18,391 nucleotides of DNA, from positions 1-18,391 of the forward strand of contig CAMLOU010000085.1 of assembly GCA_946481735.1 (NCBI GenBank). Direction: 5' to 3'. A program made the position numbers and the translations under genes. Below are positions 7,098-14,660 of the stretch, in pieces. Source of the stretch: an uncultured Cellvibrio sp. (GTDB lineage: Bacteria; Pseudomonadota; Gammaproteobacteria; Pseudomonadales; Cellvibrionaceae). Positions within the stretch are counted from its first letter, which is position 1. Each line of letters starts with the position of its first letter. The notes below the pieces were generated by a model. The model was not told the origin of the DNA, did no database searches, and worked only from the letters and a program-made list of their open reading frames with translations.

Positions 7098-8770
7098 AGC
7101 ATCACGGCATTCGTGTTACGGCGCCTTATTACGCTGCCAGCAGTGACGGAACCATGTTGCATCGTTATCTGGACGATCAATTCATCGATCGCTTCCAGCG
7201 CGAAGCCAGCACCGGCAAACTGGCAGGACGCAGCGCACAACGCTGGTTGACTGATGACCGCTTTGGCAAGGATCGTGTGGTATTGCGGCTGCCGATTCAT
7301 CGCACGTTTTATGTGGTGTCCTGCGAAGTGAGTTGTGATCGCCAGGGGCAGCCCGCGTTAGATCCCGCACGCATTGTGTCTGCCGGTTTGGTGGTGCGCA
7401 AAGGAACACCACACAATTACCAGACCTGGCAAGTGCGTGACGGTGTCGCCATTGGTTGGCGCCCGGCCAATGCGATCGATCATGAGCAGGAACCGGATCA
7501 TTATCGTCGCCTGGTAAAGCGCGGCTTTATTAAAAGCAAACCCAGGACGCCACCTTACAGCGGCGAGCAAACCCATCCGCTGCATACGCAACTCGTCAAT
7601 ACCCAAACGGAACAACACAGCCGTAACCACACGTTGCTGTTTGGTTATTTACCCTTAAGCGGATCTGTTGAGGCGAGTCTCGCCAGCGAAGTGGAAGACA
7701 ACACCACATCAGCGGCGGCAGCGACGCAAGTGTCTGCAACCGGGCAACTGGCCGAACACGAATGGCCCTTCGGCAGTTGGGATGGTGAAAACGACAGACC
7801 GGCGTGCGATTGCACCGGCCAACTGTCAGAGGTGGTCGATGAAATTGCGCAACATTTCCACTGGCAAGAGCAAACCGGTTTGCAAGTGGACAGCGGTGTT
7901 CCCACCCGTGCGTTTGCCGGACTGCTGCGCACGCTGATGCAACGTTATCAAGTATTTGATGCATCGATTGAAGACAACGAAGCCCTGCGTTATCTCTTGT
8001 CGCAGATCTATTTTTACGATGGCATTGTGGTGAATGTCGGTGTGGCTGGCGACGCATCGACACTGGGCCGTCCGGTCGTGGAAACGCTCCTGCATTACCT
8101 TCAGACACACCGCGATGACCTGTTTGAATGGCTGGCTGAATTGGATCGGCAAGACAATTTGCGTTTAAAGGCGGGGCAGGCACCACTCGTGAATTTACCG
8201 GTGTTGCCGGGCACCACTAAAGATTTGTATGTGCGCGAAAACCAGGCCGCCAATTTGCGCGAACAATTGGTACTGCGTGCTGAACAAGCTGAACAATTAA
8301 TTGAAAAATCCCTGCCATTGCCACGCTACACGCAAGGTAAAGAGGATTATTACTTTGTGGTGCCGTTTGTACGGTATCGCAACGATTGCGGCGATGAAGC
8401 AATCGCCTGGGGCAGCCCCAGCCAAACCTTCCGTGTAGCCAGCCCGCTGGATGCAGAAGCAGCGCGCCCGGTGGTGATCCAGTTGCCTGAATTCCAGGAC
8501 CTCAAACGCGGCTTCGCCAAAGGCGTCACCTTTTTAACGCCCAGATCCATGGCAGAAGCGCTGAACAGCGTGGTACCGGATATGGAATTCAAAAAACAAA
8601 ACAAAAAAAATCGCCTGGATGCCTGCCTCGGTTTCAGCATCAGTTTCAGCATTCCGATTATCACTATTTGCGCAATGATTTTATTGATGATCATCCTGAA
8701 CTTGTTGAACCTGATTTTTTTCTGGCTGCCTTGGGCATTCCTGCAACTGCCGCGTTTGTGCCGCAAGTAG
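7091..8770 (+). CDS. Unrecognised 559-aa protein with C-terminal membrane segment, in the usual PAAR position
   Basis: I do not recognise a named family. The ATG at 7091, with GGGAG at 7076-7080 and AGGA at 7082-7085, is preferred to the upstream GTG at 7028, which would read deep into the spike gene. The first 100 residues form a compact domain (WLTDDRFGKDRVVLRLPIH, RTFYVVSCEVSCD). Residues 180-270 include an A/S/T-rich linker. Residues 275-420 are helical. Residues 425-500 contain YYFVVPFVRYRNDCGDE and DLKRGFAKGVTFLTP. A basic patch (FKKQNKKNR, 500-508) precedes 39 hydrophobic residues (about 515-553), long enough for two short helices, and the protein ends RLCRK. No PAAR motif was seen. 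It overlaps the spike gene by 7 bases and is 9 bases from gp25, so it belongs to the machine. A membrane anchor for the baseplate is a plausible inference. Confidence 0.85.
   Translation: MVKHHGIRVTAPYYAASSDGTMLHRYLDDQFIDRFQREASTGKLAGRSAQRWLTDDRFGKDRVVLRLPIHRTFYVVSCEVSCDRQGQPALDPARIVSAGLVVRKGTPHNYQTWQVRDGVAIGWRPANAIDHEQEPDHYRRLVKRGFIKSKPRTPPYSGEQTHPLHTQLVNTQTEQHSRNHTLLFGYLPLSGSVEASLASEVEDNTTSAAAATQVSATGQLAEHEWPFGSWDGENDRPACDCTGQLSEVVDEIAQHFHWQEQTGLQVDSGVPTRAFAGLLRTLMQRYQVFDASIEDNEALRYLLSQIYFYDGIVVNVGVAGDASTLGRPVVETLLHYLQTHRDDLFEWLAELDRQDNLRLKAGQAPLVNLPVLPGTTKDLYVRENQAANLREQLVLRAEQAEQLIEKSLPLPRYTQGKEDYYFVVPFVRYRNDCGDEAIAWGSPSQTFRVASPLDAEAARPVVIQLPEFQDLKRGFAKGVTFLTPRSMAEALNSVVPDMEFKKQNKKNRLDACLGFSISFSIPIITICAMILLMIILNLLNLIFFWLPWAFLQLPRLCRK
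8633..8749 (+). other. Predicted C-terminal transmembrane segment or hairpin (part of the 7091-8770 protein)
   Basis: Residues 515-553 hold no charged residue. The core is rich in I, L, F and M (SIPIITICAMILLMIILNLL), followed by an N-L-I-F-F-W-L-P-W stretch whose proline and tryptophans could mark a turn or interface. Basic residues flank both ends (KK...KKNR before, R..RK after). By the positive-inside rule this favours a re-entrant or two-helix hairpin with both ends cytoplasmic. It is a by-eye prediction. Confidence 0.75.
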
Positions 8771-8779
8771 GGGCGTGAT

Positions 8780-9151
8780 ATGTCATCGGTTATCAGTTTT
8801 CCATTAAGCGGTTTAGATAACAAACGTTTGCCTTGGTCGGTCGGCAACCAGAGCGTGCGCGAAGTGATCTGGAACATCTTGTTGACGCAACCCGGTGAGC
8901 GATTGATGCGTCCGGACTTCGGGGCTGGGTTAAAACAATTTATCCATAAACCCAACAATGAAACCACGCGGCGTTTAATGGCGGATATGGCCCTCAAGGC
9001 CATTCAACGCTGGGAGCCGCGCATCGACATCCTGGAATTAACCGTCAGCACGGAACCGGCACAATTGAACAAGGTTATTTTGAGTTTGCGTTACCGAATC
9101 AAGATGACCGCCGAGGAAGACAACCTGGAACTGGGACTGCAATTGAGTTAA
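8780..9151 (+). CDS. Baseplate wedge protein gp25-like (Afp9 type)
   Basis: A 123-residue protein of the gp25/gpW lysozyme-like wedge family, the most conserved baseplate wedge component, which nucleates sheath assembly on the baseplate. The signature is clear: SVREVIWNILLTQPGERLMRPDFG (about residues 24-47; the Q-P-G-E-R then R-P-x-F-G motif), AGLKQFIHKP, then a helix (MADMALKAIQRWEPRI, about 67-82) and terminal strands. Length is normal for the family. It follows the membrane-segment protein by 9 bases and precedes the J gene by 4 bases, the usual gp25-J pairing. The ribosome binding site is only a GGGG run at 8770-8774. Confidence 0.95.
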   Translation: MSSVISFPLSGLDNKRLPWSVGNQSVREVIWNILLTQPGERLMRPDFGAGLKQFIHKPNNETTRRLMADMALKAIQRWEPRIDILELTVSTEPAQLNKVILSLRYRIKMTAEEDNLELGLQLS

Positions 9152-9155
9152 GACA

Positions 9156-11321
9156 ATGCCAATACCCATTACATCACTCGACAATCGAAGTTTCGACGAC
9201 CTGGTGGCTGAAGCACGGCAGCGTTTGCAAACGCATTTGCCGGAGATGCAGCCTTTGGTCGAAGGCGATCCCATGTTGGCCTTGGTCGACGTGTTCGCAT
9301 GGATGACAGAGTCCGTCATTTACCGCGCAAACCTGATTCCCGAACGTCAGCGGCAAGCCTTTTTAAATCTGTTGCATTTGCCCATGCGGCCCGCACAAGC
9401 CGCGCGCGGTATCGTTTCAATTGATACCAAACCGACAGGGCCCGGATTACCGCCGCTATTGCGCAGCGAAAGTACTCTGGCGGCAGGCGAAGTGATCTTC
9501 AGCACGCTCGGTGAATTACAGTCCACACCTCTGGCGATGGCGGTGATGACCAAGGAAAGTGTCTCTGATTCAGAATTGGATTCACTCGGTATACCGCGGC
9601 ACAGTTTGCGCGAAATCTACGGTGTGAAAACCAAAGCGTTTCGTCCGCGCAGCTTCAGCGCTGGTAAGGACACACTGGACCTGGCGCACAGCCAGGACAA
9701 ACGCTTTTATCTGCTATTGCACCTGCCGGATAAAAAACTCGCGGCGCCGGCGACCATGGAAAAATTCCGTGAAAACCTGGCCGGGCAAATTATTAATATC
9801 GGTATTGCACCGCTGGATGATCAACCGGCGGAGATTGCGGAGTCACTGGCGCCGCGCACATTACAGTGGCACATCATCTGGCAAAAAAATGCCACTGATC
9901 GTAAAGCCATGTACCTGCCGCTGGAGGTGATTCAGGACACGTCCAAAGGTGGGCGACAAACTGGCGTGGTGCGTTTGCGTTTGCCCAAAAGTGTCGGGGT
10001 ATTGAAATCGCAATTTGCCGGTGATCCGCAATATGCCGGTTTTGGCAATACACCGCCGGAACAGCCTGCGGCTATTCCGCCGGAACAGGTGGTGTGCTGG
10101 TTAAGTTTAACCGCACCGGGCGAGACAGACCTCAAGCTGGGTTATCTCGGTATTAACGCCGTCGATGTCATTGCCCAGGGGATTGTGCGCGATCAGGTGA
10201 TCGGCATTGGTGATGGTCGGGTAGGCCAGGTGGCCATGTTGAATCGTACCGATGTGGATGCAGCAAGCTTACTCATTGAAGTCAGTGAGCACGGCACCTA
10301 TGTGCCCTGGCAACCGGTTGCCCATTTTGCAGCGAGCAGGCCGGACGACCGCGTCTACCGTTTTGACAGTGCGACCGGAACCGTGCAATTCGGCGATGGT
10401 ATTCGTGGTAGCCGTCCCGCACCCAATGCGCGAATTCGTGCGGCTTATTATCGCTATGGTGGCGGCAGGCAAGGCAATTTGCCGGCGGGCAATATCAAGC
10501 AGTTGATTACACCCGCCAGCACACAGTTTTTATTGCGTCACGAGTGGCGCACGGCCCACGGCCTGGATGCAGAAACCGTCGCCGAAGCAGAACAACGTAT
10601 TCCCGCTCATTTGCAACATCGCAATCGTGCGGTGACCCAACAGGATTTTATTCAACTGGCCCGCGATAACCCGATTGCCCCTGTCGGTCGTGCTGAAATG
10701 ATTCCCGGTTTGTTGCCAAACAACAGCCTGGCCAGCGTGCGTTTTAATGTACCTGGCGTGGCCAGTTTATTCGTCATGCCGCCTGCATCACCCGCGTTTG
10801 CTGCTGCGCCCAAACCGACCGCGGGTTTATTGCGCGATGTGTACATCTATATGGACGAGCGCAAATTGCTCGGCACCGAATTGTATGTACTCAGCCCGGA
10901 ATTTATTTCTGTCGCGCTGTCCCTGAGCGTCGAAGTGATTGACCCCGGTGTTCTGACAGAAACCCTGAATGCAGTGAATCAGGCACTGTTGATTTACCTC
11001 TGGGCTTTGGCACCCGGCGGACATTTGGCGCAAGGCTGGCCGATGGGACGCGCGCTGGAAGTGAATGAATTGGTTACCGTCGCAGCCCGCGTGAATGGCG
11101 TGTTGGCGGTAAATCATGTCCGCTTGTTTTATCAAACACAACAGGGGGACTGGGTAGAAACAGACAAGCTGTCGTTACAGAAATACCAGCTACCGGAAGT
11201 GATGACAGTGGAGGCACACGAAGGCGAAGCCTTGCCGCCGCCGCCAGCCATCACCAGCGGTGAGGGCAGCGACGATGACGACGATGCAATCGCCGTCCCG
11301 ATCATTCCGGAATTATGTTAA
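9156..11321 (+). CDS. Baseplate J-like wedge protein (gp6 / Afp11 type)
   Basis: A 721-residue baseplate wedge protein. The N-terminus DDLVAEARQRLQTHLPE (about 11-27), then GDPMLALVDVFAWMTESVIYRAN (about 39-61, in the family's L-x-D-x-F-A-x-x-x-x-x-x-x-Y-R form) and PERQRQAFLNLL define the J-like start. The centre contains VQFGDGIRGSRPAPNARIRA with YYRYGGGRQGNLPAG (about 410-447), the hallmark FGDG...GGG.GN motif. It continues with a C-terminal gp6-like domain (LPEVM near 685). After that it has a tail with a DDDDD run (about 708-712). J proteins form the wedge dimers that change conformation to trigger sheath contraction. It starts 4 bases after gp25 with no strong Shine-Dalgarno, so it probably depends on coupling. 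Confidence 0.95.
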   Translation: MPIPITSLDNRSFDDLVAEARQRLQTHLPEMQPLVEGDPMLALVDVFAWMTESVIYRANLIPERQRQAFLNLLHLPMRPAQAARGIVSIDTKPTGPGLPPLLRSESTLAAGEVIFSTLGELQSTPLAMAVMTKESVSDSELDSLGIPRHSLREIYGVKTKAFRPRSFSAGKDTLDLAHSQDKRFYLLLHLPDKKLAAPATMEKFRENLAGQIINIGIAPLDDQPAEIAESLAPRTLQWHIIWQKNATDRKAMYLPLEVIQDTSKGGRQTGVVRLRLPKSVGVLKSQFAGDPQYAGFGNTPPEQPAAIPPEQVVCWLSLTAPGETDLKLGYLGINAVDVIAQGIVRDQVIGIGDGRVGQVAMLNRTDVDAASLLIEVSEHGTYVPWQPVAHFAASRPDDRVYRFDSATGTVQFGDGIRGSRPAPNARIRAAYYRYGGGRQGNLPAGNIKQLITPASTQFLLRHEWRTAHGLDAETVAEAEQRIPAHLQHRNRAVTQQDFIQLARDNPIAPVGRAEMIPGLLPNNSLASVRFNVPGVASLFVMPPASPAFAAAPKPTAGLLRDVYIYMDERKLLGTELYVLSPEFISVALSLSVEVIDPGVLTETLNAVNQALLIYLWALAPGGHLAQGWPMGRALEVNELVTVAARVNGVLAVNHVRLFYQTQQGDWVETDKLSLQKYQLPEVMTVEAHEGEALPPPPAITSGEGSDDDDDAIAVPIIPELC

Positions 11322-11340
11322 TTCATAAGGTTTAACACGA

Positions 11341-13734
11341 ATGGACAGTTACGGAACACAATTTCAATTACTTAGCAGCGCTGGTGATTTTCGCACCGGC
11401 GGCTTTGATCATTGTGTCTGGGATGAGTCCGTGGCCTTATTTCGCCTTGCCGTTCAACAGGTGCCGCGCGTGTCGGTTATCAATCGCGCCGGCGCATTTT
11501 TGCAATGGCAGGAAGCGCGGCCGTTAGTTGAAGATGCGTTTGGTCAGTTGGGTTTTTTAAGCGAAGACCGCCAACAACTTTACTACGCACTCAATTGGCA
11601 ACAAAAACAGCGGTTCGATGCAGGCGATGCAAGCGCAACAGCAGGCCCGGTGCTCGCGAGCAGCCAGGATACCGCCGGCGACACGGCGGCGGCTATCAGC
11701 CTTGATCCGGTGGATGCGCCGGAAGACACTCAGTTTATGGATGTGCACCTGGGTGGTGATGGCCGTGTTGCGCTGGTATTTCAAGGCGCAACGCAACGCG
11801 GTTTGATAGTGGTGCATCTTGCACGACGCTGGCAGCTGCGCCTGGATATCGAACATGAAGCGCAACGTGTGTGGGTGGATTACCTGAATCGTATTTGGGT
11901 TGTGGGCAATAACTGGTTGGGGTTATGCCAGGGCGAACCTTTACCCCAGGCTTATCAAAAACGCCGTGATCGCTTTGAGCCTTTGCAGGAAAATCCGCAC
12001 CCGCTGCAACTTCACTGGCAACAAAACCTGCCGGATAACCTGCGGATTATTGCCGTCTGCGCCGATGAGCAACAGCTGTACCTGTTGCTGATGAATCAGA
12101 GTACCGATAAACAATTACTCATGGCGCGCAGTCTGGATGATGATCCCGCTGCGACACTGTCCACGTGGCACTTACCCGATTCACCTTTCTTTACTGACAT
12201 TGCTGTGCTGGCGCCGCACAAGATCGTGCTGATGGTCCCGCAGGAAAATACCGCCGATCCCGCGCTGGATTTACCAGTGATGCTCCTGCACGAGGGTGGC
12301 ACTTTTACGCTTGAACCGCGCCGTTATCCGCAACACAGCCAACAGAGTGTGCGCTTTGTTACCGGCCAACGGGGCATGGTGCGCTATCTGTCGGAGCAGG
12401 GGCCCAAACGATTGTATCCATTGTCGCAAGCGCGGTTTAAAGGCGAGGGTAGTGCCATCCTGAATCAAACGCTCGACTCCGGCAATTACGATACGGTGTG
12501 GCACCGGATTTATATGGAAGCCTGTATTCCACCGGGATGTGAATTGCGCGTTTCAGTAAAAGCGTTTGATGACGTTGATGAAGAGGGTTCCGATTGGCAA
12601 GAACAGCCGCCCCCGCTCTGGTCGCCGCGCCATTCTGAAATACCTTTTTATCGCGGACGTTTCGAGCCTGATCAGGATCACGAGGGGCTATTTGACATTC
12701 AACTGCAACGCGAGCGCGGCGCCGTGCGGCAAATCCGCGGTCGTTACCTGAAATTAAAAATTTCCATGCGCGGTGACGGGCGGCATACACCAGCCATTGC
12801 GAGCATGCGAGTGTATTACCCGCGTTTCTCCTGGCAGGCGCATTATCTGCCGGAACATTTTCATCAGCAGGACAATATCGACATTAACGATCAACGCGCG
12901 GCAAATGGTGCCGATGTGCGTGAACGAATGCTGGCCAGTTTTGAAGGGTTGATGACGCCGATAGAGGAAACCATCGTTAACGCCGAGTGTTGGTTGTACC
13001 CGGCAACCACACCGGAACGACGCCTGATGCGTTTGGGTTCTACCATCGCATCCACCATGTCCGCGAGTTGGCCGACAGCGCGCAAACGGCGCTGGCTGGA
13101 AGTGGAAGGTTATCTGCAACAAATCAAAGGCACCTATGCAGGCCTGTGCCTCGCGCTGGATGTCGCCACCGATGGCGCCGTCAGTCGCGGCCAGATTATT
13201 CCGGTGGAAAATTATCGCCTGCGCCGCACACTGGCGACCATTATCGGCATTGACCTTGACGATAACGATCATCCGCTGACCCTGGGCACCGGCCAAAGCG
13301 GTAACAGTATTGTCGGTGAATCGCTGATCCTGACGGACGAAACTGCGCAGGAATTTCTTGCACTGTTTGCGCCGGAGTTGGCAGAAACCTCAGAGCAGAG
13401 AGAAGCTGTTACAGCGTTTTTTGATCGCTACGCCTATCGCCTGTCCATTGTCTTGCATGGCGATGCACAGCCGCTTCGCAAGGTGATTGAACAATGTCTG
13501 GTGCAACAGATTCCGGCGCATTTGGAATGGAAAATTATTGAAAGTGACTTGCCGTTTGTATTGGGGCTGTCGCCCTTGCTGGGCATTGATACTTACTTGC
13601 AACATCCCATGCCCTGGCGTGAGGTTATTCTGGATGATACCTGGTTGGGCCGCGAAGGCGTCATGCGTAATCATGCGGCCTTATCGCCCGCCGACCTGTT
13701 GTATGGCAATCGCGGTTTTACGGGAGAACACTGA
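11341..13734 (+). CDS. Baseplate wedge/tail protein, gpI-TIGR02242-like, with large N-terminal propeller-like region
   Basis: A 797-residue protein. From residue 376 it follows the CIS tail-protein pattern: LDSGNYDTVWHRIYMEACIP with PGCELRVSVKA (beta-sandwich), RGRYLKLKISMRGDG then IASMRVYYPRFSW (about 465-497), RMLASFEGLMTPIEETI (about 528-545), TPERRLMRLG, and WPTARKRRWLEVEGYLQQIKGTYAGL (about 576-602, written here as the W-P-x-x-R-K-R-R core). This is the P2 gpI/TIGR02242-like domain that closes the baseplate wedge with J. Residues 1-370 are repeated short strands (VALVFQGATQRGLIVVH, RIWVVGNNWLGL, LYLLLMNQS), consistent with a beta-propeller. It follows J by 19 bases. Role as the second wedge partner (Afp12 position) is firm by order; the propeller fold is inferred. 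Confidence 0.88.
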   Translation: MDSYGTQFQLLSSAGDFRTGGFDHCVWDESVALFRLAVQQVPRVSVINRAGAFLQWQEARPLVEDAFGQLGFLSEDRQQLYYALNWQQKQRFDAGDASATAGPVLASSQDTAGDTAAAISLDPVDAPEDTQFMDVHLGGDGRVALVFQGATQRGLIVVHLARRWQLRLDIEHEAQRVWVDYLNRIWVVGNNWLGLCQGEPLPQAYQKRRDRFEPLQENPHPLQLHWQQNLPDNLRIIAVCADEQQLYLLLMNQSTDKQLLMARSLDDDPAATLSTWHLPDSPFFTDIAVLAPHKIVLMVPQENTADPALDLPVMLLHEGGTFTLEPRRYPQHSQQSVRFVTGQRGMVRYLSEQGPKRLYPLSQARFKGEGSAILNQTLDSGNYDTVWHRIYMEACIPPGCELRVSVKAFDDVDEEGSDWQEQPPPLWSPRHSEIPFYRGRFEPDQDHEGLFDIQLQRERGAVRQIRGRYLKLKISMRGDGRHTPAIASMRVYYPRFSWQAHYLPEHFHQQDNIDINDQRAANGADVRERMLASFEGLMTPIEETIVNAECWLYPATTPERRLMRLGSTIASTMSASWPTARKRRWLEVEGYLQQIKGTYAGLCLALDVATDGAVSRGQIIPVENYRLRRTLATIIGIDLDDNDHPLTLGTGQSGNSIVGESLILTDETAQEFLALFAPELAETSEQREAVTAFFDRYAYRLSIVLHGDAQPLRKVIEQCLVQQIPAHLEWKIIESDLPFVLGLSPLLGIDTYLQHPMPWREVILDDTWLGREGVMRNHAALSPADLLYGNRGFTGEH

Positions 13735-14660
13735 TGAGCCAATTCACACTTGAAGAACACCTGCAACAGGACGCCGATTTTCACACGCCGCTGGAGCGCG
13801 TGAATTTTGAAGCGGGGATGTTGTTAGGTATCGATGCGACGCGCGCGGAACAGGCTTACCATCGCTTGCGCATCAATCGCCACAATTACTGGTTTCACGG
13901 TGCAGGAACCCTGGTGGGTTTTGCGGTAAAACTGGACCCGCCGGAAGGCAGCGAAACAGAAGAACCCGGCGAGGAACCGGCCAATATCAGTGTGCGTTTG
14001 ATTGTCACGCCCGGTATTGGTGTCGATGGTTTGGGTCGTGAAGTGATGAGTTTTGAACCTTATTGCGTCAATCTGCGCGATTGGCTGGTGGCGCAGCTTG
14101 AGCAACCCGAAGGCAATCAATTATTGAGCGATGGTTTTATCGAAGGCGACACAGTATTGAGTTTATTGATCACCATGCGATACCACGCTTGCGCCACTGG
14201 ATTACAACCGGTATTAGCCCGCAAGATCAACGCCGGGACCGACCCGGTACAACCCAGCCGTGCACGCGACAGTGTATTGCTGGAAATTATTCCTGGCCCC
14301 ACACCTTCCGGTACGGAAAACCCCTGGCGCGGTTTGAATCTGGAGACGGTTGATCCGGACGCGGATTTCACGCCGACAGAAACGGCGTTTATGCAAGCAG
14401 CCCATACGGCGGAAGCGCAATTTTATGCGGACAAGGGTCGCCTGATTTACGCCATTCCAGCGACCAATCGTGCATTGGAGATTGATGGTGATATTGAGGA
14501 TTTATCCCGCACCTTGTTGGCACAAGTACGCATCCCGCTAACGGCGGATCTGCAACCCGATATCGATCCCGCGCGCATTACCGTTAATAACCTTGTGCGT
14601 CCTTTCGTCAGCACGGCAAACCAGCTGGCGTGGTTGAGCAGACAGGAGCCTACGTCATGA
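13734..14660 (+). CDS. CIS baseplate-associated protein, paralogue 1 of 3 (308 aa)
   Basis: A 308-residue protein without a named function that I can give. Residues 20-110 hold the module shared with the next two genes: RVNFEAGMLLGIDATRAEQAYHR (about 22-44), GAGTLVGFAVKL (about 56-67), and RLIVTPGIGVDGLGREVMSF (about 88-107), a beta-rich unit seen in proteins encoded after the wedge genes of many CIS loci. An acidic loop (EGSETEEPGEEP) interrupts it. The rest (110-308) is mixed alpha/beta with no known motif. The ATG overlaps the previous stop (TGATG, 13732-13736) with GGGAG at 13722-13726. Likely a peripheral baseplate or fibre-attachment subunit; this is inferred from location and module sharing. 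Confidence 0.85.
   Translation: MSQFTLEEHLQQDADFHTPLERVNFEAGMLLGIDATRAEQAYHRLRINRHNYWFHGAGTLVGFAVKLDPPEGSETEEPGEEPANISVRLIVTPGIGVDGLGREVMSFEPYCVNLRDWLVAQLEQPEGNQLLSDGFIEGDTVLSLLITMRYHACATGLQPVLARKINAGTDPVQPSRARDSVLLEIIPGPTPSGTENPWRGLNLETVDPDADFTPTETAFMQAAHTAEAQFYADKGRLIYAIPATNRALEIDGDIEDLSRTLLAQVRIPLTADLQPDIDPARITVNNLVRPFVSTANQLAWLSRQEPTS

Noticed and set aside
14630..14656. GTG start for the 669-aa gene
   Set aside because: The ATG at 14657 has AGGAG at 8-base spacing and the usual ATGA overlap.
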